A DNA stretch of 64,000 bases. Source: Plenodomus lindquistii (Eukaryota; Ascomycota; Dothideomycetes; Pleosporales; Leptosphaeriaceae). Below are positions 34,373 to 46,361 of the stretch, piece by piece (position 1 is the stretch's first letter; every line of letters begins with the position of its first letter). The stretch is from contig JANUWI010000003.1 of the NCBI GenBank assembly GCA_025504975.1, positions 2,604,001 through 2,668,000 on the forward strand, read 5' to 3'. The translations under genes and the position numbers were made by a program. The notes beneath the pieces are model-generated. The model ran no database searches, had not been told where the DNA came from, and saw nothing but the letters and a program-made list of their open reading frames with translations.

Positions 34373-35928
34373 TTAGTCGAAGGACTTCTTCTGTCCCTGG
34401 AAGTCGCCGAAGCCGCCACGGTTGAAGCTTCCACCACGACCGCCACCACGGCCGCCTCCACGGCCACCGAAGCCACCACGACCACCTCCACGACCACCTC
34501 CGCGTCCACCACGATCGCCGAAGCCACCACGGCCTCCACCGCGGCCGCCTCCACGGCCGCCACCGAAGCCACCACCACGGCCACCGCCATTGCCGTTATC
34601 CTCACGAGGAGCAGCATAGTCGATGCGGATATTGCGGCCGGCGACGTCCTGACCGTTCAGAGCCTCAAGAGCGGCGGTAGCCTCCTCCTGGGAGCTGAAG
34701 TCGACGTATCCGAAGCCCTTGATGGAGCCAGTCTCACGGTCCGTGGGCAGGGAAACACGAGTAATGTTTCCGTACTCGGCGAAGATTTCCTGGATGCTGT
34801 CGTTGGAGCAGTCAAAGGACAGGTTGCCGAGGAAGAGAGTGTTGCTGGGCGCACTCTTCTTGTCTCCGTATTTGTTCGCGCGGTCGTTAGCCTTGCCTGC
34901 GGCAGGCTTCTCGCGGGGAGTGCTGAAGTCGACGTTCAGTTGACGGCCGTCAAGCTCGTACTGGTGCATCTCAGCCTGTGCCTTGGCAGCATCAGCAGCG
35001 GAAGCGAATTCGACGTATCCGAAACTGTCTGGTATTAGCAAATGAAGTTGACCACCAGTGAACATTCAGCATACCCCTTGGCGCGGCCAGTGTCGCGGTC
35101 AGTGATGACACGGCAGCCAACGATCTCGCCGAAGCCCTCGAACTCGCGACGAAGCCAGTCCTCATCAATGTTCCAGCTCATGTTGCCAACGAAAAGGTTC
35201 TTGATACCCTCGCCAGCAGCAGGCTCTTCAGTCTTGGTCTTCTTGACGGCGGGCTCCGTAGCTTCCTCAGCCTTGCGCTTCTTGGAAGGAGCTTCCTCCT
35301 CATCGCTGTCGGAGGAGTCCGAGTCCGAGTCATCAGAGTCCTGGAATTGTTAGCAGGAAGCAGAAGTGTATCAAGTAGATGTACGAACCTCGGTCTTGGC
35401 AGCTGGCTTCTCAGCCTCAGATGCGCTGCTGTCGGAGTCGCTGTCGGAGTCGCTGTCGGAATCGCTCGACTCAGCTTTGGCGGCAGCCTTAGCGGCGCCA
35501 TTGGCCTTTGCCTTGACGGCAGGCTTTTCATCCTCGCTGCTGTCGCTGTCGCTGTCGCTGTCCGCCTCGCTGCTGTCGGACGAATCAGAATCAGAGTCGG
35601 ACTTGGCAGCGGCCTTTGCAGCGGCTTTCGCCTTCGCGGGAGCCTTCTTCTCTACAACCTCCTCATCACTAGAGGAGTCTGAAGAGGAGTCGGCGTCCTC
35701 GCTCTCACTCTCGCTCTCGCTGGAGTCAGAATCAGACTCAGGCTCGGGGGTAGGAGCCTTCTTCGTCTTCTTCTTGTCCTTGACGCCGGAGGCAACTGAC
35801 TTGGCAATGTCCTTGCTCTTGGACTTGGGTGTCTGAGCAGGCTTGGTGACGCGACCAGCCTTGACGCTCGAGAGCTCAGCCTTGCTGCCCTTCTTGGACG
35901 CCTTGTCGGTAACCTTGGTCTTAGACAT
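34373..35928 (-). CDS. NSR1: Nucleolin-like NSR1/gar2 nucleolar RNA-binding protein
   Basis: Three exons (35928-35389, 35340-35075, 35024-34373) give 485 aa. Intron 35341-35388 has donor GTTCGT and branch GCTAAC; intron 35025-35074 has donor GTATGC. The N-terminal half alternates acidic Ser/Asp/Glu blocks with Lys/Ala-rich spacers, as in nucleolin. Two RRM domains follow, with RNP motifs (NLFVGNMSW; KGFGYVEFA; TLFLGNLSF; KGFGYVDFS). The C-terminus is a GAR domain of many RGG repeats. Nsr1/Gar2 binds pre-rRNA and nuclear localisation signals and is needed for 18S rRNA production. The acidic blocks are probable CK2 sites and the RGG repeats probable methylarginine sites. Confidence 0.95.
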
Positions 35929-36729
35929 GATGGTAGAGTACTAGATCTAGGACGTGTTAGCACGGTGCGGGAACGGGCTGTAGTCCCTTTGCGATCAAGA
36001 GGGTAGAGCAGAGGTGATTGCCATCATCTCATCGCTCATGCGACGACTCCATCAAGGATGTCGTGCGCAATGGCCTGCGTCATCTGGATGTCTCAAATTG
36101 CGAATAGCCCACTGGTATCTCTCGAGACCGCGCGAAGCGGATGTCCCTCAAGCCCACGGAAGCCCACAAGAGCCCACAGAAACTGAGTCCAAGGCAGTGT
36201 GTTCCCACAAACGCCGAGGAGACAGAAGAAAAACCCTCATAGTAGCGGAACGCCCTCTGGTTGATCTTGTCGTGCCCTGACGAGCGACAGACGTGCCCTC
36301 TGCAAATGTGTGTTAAGGAAATGCTCAACGTTGCCCACTGACTTGATATGTTCTGGTACTTGATGGTGTTGCCCTCAGTAGCCCACTAGAAGTCCTCGTA
36401 AAGCCCTCTGTGTAAATGTCGAACTGGAGATGTTCGACGTAAGATTTGGAAAAGGTGGATGGTGATGGTGAAGAGAAGGTCGCAGCAGCGCAAGAGGCTG
36501 GGTTTTAATGCATGCGAAATCTTGGCGCAGAACTTTTTAAGTTTTCTGCCGATCTCTGCCCAAGCGTCCCGGCGGTGTAGCATTAGTTCGCGCTAACGGG
36601 CGGCCAGCACTCAATGGGGCCCGGCGTGCTGCAACGTCGACCAGTGTTCTGTGGTTGGCTCTACCAAGTCACAGTGTGCGTGTGTGTACGTGTGTGCATT
36701 TGTCGTGCGTCCTCCAGCAGAGCTCCCAC
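35929..36729. other. Divergent intergenic, NSR1 / ALG6
   Basis: 800 bp between two start codons on opposite strands. Around 36150-36180 the sequence AGCCCAC recurs three times in about 30 bp, and a GT-rich stretch lies close to the ALG6 start. No gene was supported. Confidence 0.45.
36674..36697 (+). repeat. GT-rich simple repeat in ALG6 leader
   Basis: An imperfect GTGTGCGTGTGTGTACGTGT tract some 30-55 nt before the ALG6 start codon. Confidence 0.6.
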
Positions 36730-38531
36730 ATGGCTTCTCCAGCTAGCCATAAACCGCGGCGGCGGCGAAAGATTGAAGACGGCTCTCTCGCCAACGTTGC
36801 TCACGGTACACTCGACCTCGACCAGTCCACCAATGCCCGCACGCCAGCCTTTCCTCTGGTTGCATTCCTCTGGCCGGCCAAGGGCACAGTGTCGCAATGG
36901 GCCACGATACCCCTCATCTTGATGGCTGTTGGGCTGTTTCGCTGGACAGTGAGCCTATGGGGCTATTCTGGCTTCCAAAGCCCTCCAATGCATGGCGACT
37001 TTGAGGCCCAGAGGCACTGGATGGAGCTCACGACACATCTACCCGTGTCCAAGTGGTACTTCTACGACTTGCAGTGGTGGGGCTTGGACTATCCCCCATT
37101 GACTGCCTATCACAGCTGGGTCTTGGGCATGCTGTATGTTACGATCCTCTCAAGTGCCTACAGAGTGATAACTTGTGCAGTGGTTCAGCAATTAATCCCA
37201 CGTGGTTTGCGCTCGACGAGTCGCGTGGCCTCGACGACCCATCTCTCAAGATATATATGCGTGCTACCGTGTTCGCATCCGAATATCTCATCTACGTGCC
37301 TGCTGTCGTCATTTTTCTTCGACGGTACGCGCGCCTCGAGGGTGTGAACATCTGGGAATCCTCAATCGCCCTGGTCGCGATCCTGATGCAGCCCGGTGCC
37401 ATCCTCATTGACCATGGCCACTTCCAGTACAACACGGTCATGTTGGGTTTTGCGGTCGCAACCCTGTCGAGCATGGTAGCCGGACGACCGTTGTGGGGAT
37501 GTGTCTTCTTTGTTGGCGCATTGGGCTTCAAGCAGATGGCTCTCTTCTATGCGCCTGCCATCTTCGCATATCTTTTGGGCATTTGCGTCTTCCCAAGGAT
37601 CAACATTCTGCGCTTGCTTGCTATTGCACTGACTACAGTCGCAGCTTTCGCGGTGCTCTTCCTTCCGTTCTTGCTAGGTGTTGTCTACGACTGGCACAAC
37701 CACTTCTCGTACAACCATCTCGAGACGCCCTTCATGTCAGTGGAATGGTTCATGACACCGTGGAACACGAACGCGTGGTACTATCCGTTGGTTCTGGAAC
37801 TGGCCCAGTCTGTACACCGCATCTTCCCCTTCTCTCGCGGTCTCTTCGAGGACAAGGTCGCCAACATCTGGTGCACGATACATACCTTCCACAAACTCCA
37901 CCGATATCCAATCCAGCTCCTCCAGCGATTAGCTTTGGTCGCTACATCCGCCGCTATCCTCCCTCCATGCCTCATCATCTTCCTCAAGCCAAAGAAGCAA
38001 CTGCTTCCTTTAGCTTTTGCCGCAGTGTCATGGGGATTCTTCCTTTGTTCCTACCAAGTGCACGAGAAGAACGTGCTCCTGCCGCTAATGCCCATGACTC
38101 TGCTCCTCAGCGGCAAGGAAGGTCTTTTGCCATCAACGCGCGCCTGGGTTGGACTCGCAAACCTGCTAGGTGTCTGGACCATGTTCCCGTTGCTACAGAG
38201 AGATGAGCTCCGGATACCATACTTTGTTATTTCTCTCCTGTGGGCGTACCTCCTCGGCCTTCCTCCTGTCTCCTTTTCGGCATACAACGAGGGCAGCCGA
38301 AGCGGACTCAACCTGTTCAGCAAGATCATTCATCTCAACATCTACGTCGCCATGGTTGGATGGCACGTTGCCGAAGCTTTCTTCCCTCCACCAGCGGACA
38401 AGCCGGATCTATGGGTGGTGGCCAATGCAATCGTCGGTACTGGCGGGTTCGGCATTTGCTACCTTTGGTGTTTGTGGCGCCTGTTAGCGCAGAGCGAGTT
38501 GCTCGGCAAGACAAAGAGCAAAAATCTGTAG
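36730..38531 (+). CDS. ALG6: Dol-P-Glc:Man9GlcNAc2-PP-dolichol glucosyltransferase ALG6
   Basis: Two exons (36730-37133, 37181-38531) give 584 aa; the 47-nt intron has a GTATGT donor. The ATG at 36730 (MASPASHKPRRRRK) is the first in frame. The luminal loop after TM1 carries the family signature (GDFEAQRHWMELTTHLP, then WGLDYPPLTAYHSWVLG), which fits ALG6 better than ALG8. Around eleven hydrophobic segments follow, with the YQVHEKNVLLPLMPM motif of the ALG6/ALG8 family. The ER enzyme adds the first glucose to the lipid-linked N-glycan precursor. The tail KTKSKNL is a plausible ER-retrieval lysine motif. An upstream ATG at 36614 opens a frame overlapping this start. Confidence 0.95.
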
Positions 38532-38731
38532 AAAAGACTGGACCAAGCATTGTACAAGACAGCTTCATATTACTTCGAGATACCCAGCGAGCATTGGAGA
38601 GAAGAGGTTGTGGTTTTCATTGTATTGCTGTACAAGATTAAAATGCATTTATCTGCTGAACGCCTTCCGATGCTATATGTTGTACACGATTGCCTCTGTC
38701 TGCCATAGCCATACACCAGTGCTCGGCTCGC

Positions 38732-39058
38732 TTAGATTTTGAAGCCGTAGCCAGCCATGCATTGGCGGTATTGGTCGACGAGGCCGGCGCATTCCTTCTG
38801 GGCGTCGCTGGAGGTGGAGAAGAGCATGCATTCGTCGCGCTTCGCTTTCTGGTCGGTGCATACGCAGCATGGCTGGGTGGGAGTCAGTGATCTGCGTATG
38901 CGATGGCTCCGAGGCGACTCGACTTGCCTTTACTTTTGCGGGTGCGGAGGTGTCCTTGAGATCTGCGCCCATGTTGGCGGCTGTTGGTGGTGCTGTGGCA
39001 ATCAGCCTTGCCGCCCTCTTTGCTATGGTTTGCCGTGTGGAAACATACCTGACGACAT
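38732..39058 (-). CDS. COX17: Mitochondrial copper chaperone COX17
   Basis: Three exons (39058-39049, 38992-38934, 38872-38732) encode 69 aa. The first exon is only 10 nt (MSS plus one base), with a GTATGT donor. The second donor is GTAAAG and acceptors are CACAG and CCCAG. The spliced protein carries the copper-binding PCCVC (Cys25, Cys26, Cys28) and a twin CX9C pattern (Cys28/Cys38 and Cys51/Cys61), ending QCMAGYGFKI, diagnostic of Cox17. It delivers Cu(I) to Sco1 and Cox11 for cytochrome c oxidase assembly and is imported into the intermembrane space by Mia40. Divergent from RNA1 (334 bp). The unspliced open frames in this region miss it completely. Confidence 0.94.
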
Positions 39059-39392
39059 TGTGGTGTGCGTGGTGGTTGGGGCAAGGTGCTGCTTAGCAAT
39101 CGTCTGCGCATCACCAAAAGTTGGGCCCGGCCGGCAGGGCATGTCATCGAGTGGCACGTCTTGGCGCGCAGACACCTCCGGTCGTTCGCCGCGCAGGCAG
39201 CCAGCGTGCCAGCCCTGCAGGTCCAGAACCCCCCTGCACAAATAAACCCCCCACTACACTACACGCAAACAGCGCCTCTCGTCTGCACCGCCCACGCGAC
39301 CACTCTGCTTCTTGCTGCTGTCCATCGCTTGTTCTGCGCTCGCAGCAGTATTGCTATATTCGAGCTGCGGTGCTGGGGTTATTCTGCGCATA
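39059..39392. other. Divergent promoter region, COX17 / RNA1
   Basis: 334 bp between the two starts. No specific regulatory element was recognised. Confidence 0.4.
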
Positions 39393-40736
39393 ATGTCGGA
39401 CACGAAGATCTTTTCCATCGAGGGGCAGGGCCTCAAGCTCACCACGGCCGAGGACATTGAGCCACACATCCAGGCGCTGAAGAGCAACGACGCGGTCCAA
39501 GAGATCCGGTTTCTCGGCAACACACTGGGCATTGGAGCCAGCGAGGCTCTGGCCAAGGTGCTCGAGAGCAAGAAGAACCTCCAGGTATGTTGTCTACCCC
39601 ACCCATCCTTGCAGTGACTCGAGCGCAGACGACTGACCCCTCTACAGGTTGCCAACCTCGCCGACATCTTCACGTCTCGTCTCCTCTCCGAAATCCCTCC
39701 CGCGCTGTCACACCTCTTGACTGCCCTCCTCGCCCTACCGAACCTCCACACAGTCGACCTCTCAGACAACGCGTTTGGTCTCAACACTGTAGCCCCGCTC
39801 GTCGACTTCCTGTCCCAACACACACCCCTCCGCTACCTTTACCTCAACAACAACGGCCTCGGTCCAGCTGCCGGTGTCCTCGTCGCCGACGCGCTCACCG
39901 CCCTCGCCGCAAAGAAAGACGCCTCGCGCAAAGCAGGAAACAATGTCCCCGACCTCGAACTCGTCATCTGCGGCCGCAACCGCCTCGAGAACGGCAGCAT
40001 GGCCGCCTGGGCCAAAGCCTACGCCGCAAACACCGGCGTCAAGACCATCAAAATGACACAAAACGGGATCCGTCAAGAAGGCATCTCCCACCTCATCACA
40101 AACGGCATTGCGCATCTTTCAAAACTCGACACGCTGGACCTGCAAGACAACACCTTTACAGCCCTAGGCGCAACCGCGCTAAGCAAGGCCGTCGGGAACT
40201 GGACCGAGCTCCGCGAACTCGGCGTAGGCGACTGTCTGCTCAGCGGTCGTGGCGGTGTAGCCCTCGCCACAGCCCTCGACAAGGGCAACAACAAGAAGAT
40301 TCAAATCCTCCGCCTCCAATTCAACGACATCAACGCAAAAGGTCTCGCTGGCCTCGCAACCGCTTCTTCAACGTCCCTCCCTGCGCTCCGCCGCGTCGAA
40401 CTCAACGGCAACAAATTCGACGAGGAGGACCCGAGTATCGAGAAACTTCGCGAGGTGCTCGATGCGCGGAAGGAGGAGTCGGGTGAACATGAGGATGATG
40501 AGGAGTATTGGGGTTTGGATGAGCTGGACGAATTGGAGTCTGATGATGAGGATGAGGAAAGTGACGAGGAGACAAAGGGTGATGATGATGACGATGAGGA
40601 GGGCGTGGAGGTTGAGGAGCGTGCGGCGAGGCTGTTGGTGGATGATACCCGGGCAGAAGAGAGTAATGTGCCCCAGGATAAGGATGGCAAGGTCGATGAT
40701 CTGGCGGATCTGTTGAAGAAGACGGACATCAAGTAG
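39393..40736 (+). CDS. RNA1: Ran GTPase-activating protein RNA1
   Basis: Two exons (39393-39584, 39648-40736) give 426 aa; the donor is GTATGT. Leucine-rich repeats run from about residue 30 to 340, with repeated LRYLYLNNNGLG / LDTLDLQDNTF style units. An ICGRNRLENGS segment contains the Arg-Asn of the RanGAP active region. A strongly acidic tail (EDDEEYWGLDELDELESDDE) and a short basic C-terminus complete it, as in yeast Rna1 (407 aa). It stimulates GTP hydrolysis by Ran in the cytoplasm, maintaining the nuclear-transport gradient. The coding strand changes from C-rich to G-rich near 40430, at the LRR/acidic-tail boundary. Confidence 0.95.
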
Positions 40737-41102
40737 GTTGTGGGTAGCGGTTGATGATTGATCATTTGCGGCAGTTGATACCTACAGCATGTTGGGACCT
40801 TGACGAAGCTGGCTAATGATATCCAAACGATTTGCATATGAACGGTGCACTGTTGGTCGCATGTACGTGAATTTGTTACTATTATTGACCACTATTTGCA
40901 CGACTGCTGTCATCTTATCTATACTATCCTTGACATGTAGCTGCAAGGTCTGAGTCCGACCACTCGAAAGTATATCGACGCACTAAGCACCATCGCGACC
41001 ACCACCGTACCGGCGGTAACACATCAGCACCCCACCCGCCGCTTCTAGGGCTCCACTTTCCACCAGAAACTTGATGTCGTCCTCGAAAAGAGTCTCCTCC
41101 TA
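40737..41102. other. Convergent intergenic
   Basis: 366 bp between the stops of RNA1 and the SMP-like gene. No feature beyond 3' UTR sequence was recognised. Confidence 0.5.
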
Positions 41103-42070
41103 CTAAGGTCCAAACACATGCTGGCTCTCCTCACGAGTGTGAGGCTTGGCCTCACTAGCAGGAACGTATTCGTCGTCATTGTTGACCTCACCCGTCGGGC
41201 AACAATCACACGTATCCGCCTTCTTTTCGATGTTCTCTGACTTGTCCTGGCCCTTGGAGTCGAGGCTTAGCTCTGCAATCTTGCCCTCAAGCTCTTTACC
41301 ACCAGAAGGCCTACGGGAGCCATTGGTCCGATCACCCAAGACACCCTTCTCTTGGCCCAGACCGGGCAAGCTCTTGCTCTCTGCCCTCGCACGACCACCA
41401 TCAGAGGTTGTACCAGAACCCATCGACGACTGCCTCTCTCGCTTTGCAACGACAGACTGAGCAATCGATGTAATACCTCCCTTCTCCGTGTGCCCGTGAG
41501 CCCTCGCCTCCAGAGAATGAAGATGATCTGCTTCGGCTTTGGTGATAGTGCCTTGCTCGATCTTGTGCTCGATCTTGGTGATTTCCTGTCGGAGTTCGGC
41601 TTCGACTTCTGGATTGGGGGCACTAGTGTGGCCGATGGCTTTTTGCATCTCTAACTGCGTGTCAGTGGATATGACGACCCTTCGTTGCGACATGTTGTGC
41701 TCCAGATCAAGTGGTGGCAGGTGAGAGACTTACTGCTAACAACACTCTGCGCTGTCTTCAGCACCTCGTCAGTGACATCACCTGGGTTCAGAGTGACAGC
41801 CGCATGCAGGTCCTTGACGAGGGTGAGCAGCGAGGTGTGGATCTCCTGACCGAGGCTGGGATTCTGGTTGTGGACCTCGACGTTGGCGACGGCGAAGGCT
41901 TCGACGGCAGAAATGATGCGGGCAGATCGTTCATCGTGAGCGTCGTAGTTCTCAGAGAGCCGACGAGCATCTTCGGTGGTGATGCTGGATGGATCTTGTT
42001 TGAGCTTCAGGAGTGTCTTGTCGAGCTGCTGGGCAAGGTCCTGCTCAGAGGAGACGTTGGCAGAGGACAT
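41103..42070 (-). CDS. SMP-domain-like hydrophilic protein
   Basis: Two exons (42070-41734, 41650-41103) give 294 aa; the intron 41651-41733 has donor GTAAGT. The protein is hydrophilic and low in hydrophobic residues. N-terminal QDPSSITTEDARRLSENYDA and central GTITKAEADHLHSLEARAHG followed by GGITSIAQSVVAKRER resemble the seed maturation protein (SMP/LEA-5-type) domain found in fungal stress or conidiation proteins. The C-terminal third is disordered, with an unusual CDCC cluster. A desiccation- or stress-linked role is inference; the exact family is uncertain. Confidence 0.8.
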
Positions 42071-43093
42071 GACTGGCGATAGTGCTTGTGGTAATTCGCG
42101 GACGTGTTGTCTGGATGTCGTCGTGACTACCGTAGGGACTTGTTCTTGCGAAGTCCAGAGGTGGGGGTGATGGAAGAGAGTATCGGTGATAAGTTACGTG
42201 ATGACTGTTGTTTATGCCGTGGACAAGGCAGGCGCAGTCACCTCGTTTGTACCTGCTTCGCAAGCAAACAAGGGGAGGCAGGCGTTGACAATCCCTTGCT
42301 CTACCTGTTGCCGGAAGCTACCAGATGCAGATGGTTGCCGGCAATAGTCACGATTCAATATTACCTACCGCAGCGGAGTCCCGGGTATTGCTGAATCTCT
42401 CAAGCGACGTTGTAGTGCTCTGCTTGACTACGTGTAATAGCACACACACACCATGCATGCTAAACTCATGTCACGTCACCCGTTACTTAGCATTACATGG
42501 TATTACCTAGGGTCTCTTCGGTGATGAACAATGAACATGTGAGTTATTTCAAGTGTATTTGCACATTATGTACTACGATGCCTCTCTATAAATAAGTCTA
42601 TATGGGTATATGTAAAGTCGTCAGGTACGCAGGCCATGCATCGGCAAAGCAATATGCTCGAAATCGTAACGATGTTTGCTCGGCAGTCCAGCTGCTTGAC
42701 TGTTTCCTCTCTTCGTTCTTCTAGGGTTTATGTTCAGAGTTACACCGTGGAACGTCTTCTGAGTGTGCCAGCACCACTCCACCCTCACTTTATTCAATGG
42801 TTTGATCACTGCACGACCATCTGTCCTGATGCTACACAGTTCTCGATCCAGGTGTGTATGATCAGATCTCTCGTCGCGTTGTCTGAGTATGCCTTCGTAC
42901 GGTTGTCCTTTACTTCTTAATGTGGTATTCAAGTCTATGTTGATTCGTCATGCGCTCGGGCGTCAATGCGGTACAGATAATGCGGAAATGCTGGGTATGG
43001 ACTGGTTCGTAATTGAAACGAGTATGTTTGCGGTCCTAAGATCTTGCCACTGTGTAGGTTGGCTGGGTTGATGCGAAGATATGATCGAGCTCG
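42071..43093. other. Intergenic, 1.0 kb, nothing supported
   Basis: Upstream region of the SMP-like gene and downstream of the receptor gene, less GC-rich than the housekeeping parts. Frames of 60-103 codons on both strands have no domain or signal peptide. Confidence 0.45.
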
Positions 43094-44477
43094 TCACTCG
43101 TACCAGTGTGTGATGATTGAGTCGTGCTTTCTCTGGTCTTTACTTTTCCTGGCAGGCTTCGGGGGTGACGGTATGGGCGACGGAGCTAGCGACCTATGTT
43201 GTGGTCTGTTCAGGCGTTCTGTCGTGTTCTTCATGGCAGTTCCTTGCTGTGCACCACTCAAAGCGTCTTTCGGTATTTGCGCCCATGGCGAGCCGATTAC
43301 TGCAAGGCGATACATGATGCTCTCGAGATTAAGCTTATTTATGTCCTCATTATCCAGCTTGATGAAATTGCAGCTATTCTTGCGATCCAAAGGCGTGGCA
43401 GCCAACTGCATTGGAGGTAGTATGTCGTGGGGCTTCGGACTCAGAGAAGGGAACCAATGAAGGATCACTTGCTTCGACCCCATCAAAGCCCCGCAACAGA
43501 CAGCAATGAGAGCTTCGAGTACGAACCATAGCGGGATGTGGAAAAGATCGTAGGTCGCATCGTTCGAAGGATCAAGCGTGTAAAGGAATGCTGTGCGAAT
43601 AACGGAGAATATGCAAACGCTGAAACTATTAGTCACTCAGGCACACTGCTTGGAGTGATGATTTACTTACACGCTTCCTATAGCAAGCAACGCAAATGCC
43701 AAGGACTTTTGCTTCAATGGAATGTGTAACTGCCGCACCAGAGGTATTGGTAATATCATGAGAACACAATCCAGGGCCATGCTGATCACGCCTTGGATTG
43801 TCCAGTTTGTAACTGTGCATTGACTTGCGAGGGTCCTTGAATCCCCAACGTTAATGCCCGGCGGCCGACATATCAGAAGGGTTGCTAGGATCGTTCCCAC
43901 GGTCCAAAGCATGACGAAACCGACAAGGCCCCAGCAGACCCAATATAAGGCTCTTCTGGTGAAAGGTCGAAAGATCTTGGCTAACTGGAGAAGAATCGCG
44001 ATCTTGGTAAGTGCTACAGTCAGGATGAAGCACACGGCGCCGACATAATATGTCTAATCAATTAGCATTGATTGAATGTTTATAGATGTTGGAAGTGGCT
44101 TACGTGTAGGCCACTTTGCCGGTCATCTTGAGTGATATTCCAAGAGTGACGTCCGACTACGAACGATGTGACTGAGTAGCATTAGCAACAAATTCCTGTG
44201 ATGCTGAGTTGAGCTGATGTGAATTTACAAAATGTAATCGCGGCCATCATAACACTGCTTGTAAACTGTGCCGAATATCAGCATTCGTCACTCAAGATGC
44301 GGCATGTCTTGATTTGCTTACCAGTGTCACGAGCATGAGATAGTCCTCTGCAGCAGGTTGCCGAGTCATGACAAACCGCCCATAGACGCGAGCAACCGAC
44401 AGCAATAGAGCCAACCCAAACACACTCCATCCGACGCTGAGGAACACAGTCTGATGATTGGTTTCACCGATTGCCAT
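43094..44477 (-). CDS. Seven-transmembrane PTH11/rhodopsin-like integral membrane protein
   Basis: Five exons (44477-44322, 44265-44229, 44171-44104, 44053-43671, 43625-43094) give 391 aa; all introns are GT-AG and 45-57 nt long. Exons 2 and 3 are only 37 and 68 nt. Splicing yields seven hydrophobic segments: VFLSVGWSVFGLALLLSVAR, one starting EDYLMLVTLFTSSVMMAAIT, TYYVGAVCFILTVALTKIAI, ALYWVCWGLVGFVMLWTVGT, GVISMALDCVLMILPIPLV, LAFALLAIGSVFSVCIFSVI and PLWFVLEALIAVCCGALMG. The GRHSWNI loop after TM2 is typical of the fungal rhodopsin-domain family that includes Pth11-like receptors. No CFEM domain is present. A surface-sensing role is family-based inference. The tail of about 125 residues is cytosolic and Pro/Lys-rich. 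Confidence 0.87.
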
Positions 44478-46361
44478 TGTGATGGTGGCAGAATTGCACG
44501 TTCGCGACGAATGCCGAAGAACGGGTGTAAGATGTCATAACGTAGGAATCGCGCAGAGGTCGAGACAAGTTCCTTATATTGAAAACCAAACTCAAATCCA
44601 TCTTCGATCGTGAACTAGGGGCGTAGATTGTAGCCCGGGAATCTTGGCAGGCACAAGTCCCGTTCCCGCGAGGCCCTGGAGAGTTCTAGTTCGAATGGGG
44701 ACGGCGATCAAGTCCAGGTCATACGTTACGTGCAGGATGGGATGAAATGGTCCGACGTTTGGGCGTGGTTGAGGCTGTGCAGTAGATCAGCGTGGAAGCC
44801 TCGCCGTGCATCAGCATTCGCTCAGCGCGGATGAGGCTGGAGGCAGGGGTGGGTAGGTTGGTGCCCGAATGGCGCTTGGAGAACCAAAATGGCGTGTGAA
44901 CATGGATGTTTACCCCTGTTCAATGATGCAGACCAATGGGATCTCAGCCCTGCGCCGTTAGCTTGCACGAGCATCATTACCTGGATCTGTCATTGGACAA
45001 GGCAACGAATCGCAACAACGAGACATTTGTTTCAGAGCTCACAGATAATTCATCCTCCCATCGTGAAGTCCTGATCCGTTACTGTTCTTACTCTGACATG
45101 ATGCCTCTTCTGTAGATCATGTAAAATCACGGCCGGATGCGCAAGCCTCACAAGGAGGTGAGATTGACAAGAGGTAAGCTCTAAAGCTAATGAAGTATAG
45201 TCTTGTCACCTCGCCGCTTCGGAATGCAATGTCAGTTTACGAAGCAAGCTGTACATGTTTAGTGAGCAGCTCTATCGATTCCAGCATGATTGGAGTCTCT
45301 GCAATCCTTGCACGGGTCTTGCGGAAGGCAGTGGGTAGACCAAGGCCCGGACGAGCACGGTTCTCGAACGCGTGCTTTGCTGCACGTCAACACTGCTGCC
45401 CAACCCCAGACTGACTGACAGAAGCTTCGATTTCACTTGCCAAATACGGCCTGGAAGGAATCCTTCTCGTGTCCTAACTAGGCCTTCATTGAGCTGACGA
45501 TTCTTCGTGAACGATCCTTGAAATCCTTCACGCAGAGAAATTCTTCCATTTGTGGAAATACAGTGCGCAGCCGTCTGCAGTCTCCCGACGTCACAGCGTA
45601 GAACTGGCTGCCGCATCATGTATAACATACATAGCAGAAGACGGCTCAGTGCCTTGCGGTCCCACCCGCCCATCTGCCGCTACATAACATCACCTAGGAT
45701 ATCTGTAACGTTCAAATCTCGAGTGGCCTGCGCACGGAAAACAATCCTGCTCACAATCTCTTGATCCCGCCTTGTCCCATGGTGTCTGCAACACATCATG
45801 TTCTGCTAGTAGTCTGCACGTCGGTTCGCATCCTGGACAGCGTTTGGCGTAACAAATATTCAGACTGCTCCGCGTCCAAGACGCTGATTTAGTTGCTGCT
45901 TGCAAGTACGACGAGTTTGATAGGTGCATGTGGAGTGCGGGTCACTCAGATTGCGAGGCGAGTAATCGACGCTGTCACTTGAGTGAACAAGGTTTCGGCT
46001 CGGGCCAGCTTGACATGCAGCACATGACCGCCATGGTAGACATCTGACACGAGTGTGGAACTCAGCTGTGTTAGCTTGAGACATTCATATCTCTAGAGTA
46101 ATAGGAGGATAGTCATGACGCGCGAATATGCGTGACATGATCACATGCATCTTCACGGATGTAATTGCTTTATGATACACTGACTCATCATGAGTAGTGA
46201 GAAGACGAGAACCACGATGTTGATTCATGTTTTCAGCCTCATTATTCGGGTACTGTGTTCTATTTCTCTAGGGCTATTGAAATCTTCCCAGCCCAATTCC
46301 TCCTGGTCCACCACGCGGCGTCATATGACTAGTCGCAAGCCTCATCTCATCAACGTCCTCG
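44478..46361. other. Intergenic, 1.9 kb, accessory-like, no gene supported
   Basis: Upstream of the receptor gene and downstream of the P450. Several frames of 60-130 codons exist on both strands. One at 45690-45929 (minus) is Cys-rich but lacks a signal peptide, and one at 45272-45673 (minus) has an ATG but no recognisable domain. No transposon-like terminal repeats were seen. Confidence 0.4.

Noticed and set aside
34422..34619. Plus-strand proline-rich frame
   Set aside because: Mirror of the RGG repeats of NSR1.
45690..45929. 79-codon cysteine-rich minus-strand frame
   Set aside because: No signal peptide and cysteine spacing unlike the SSP pair; no splicing solution improved it.
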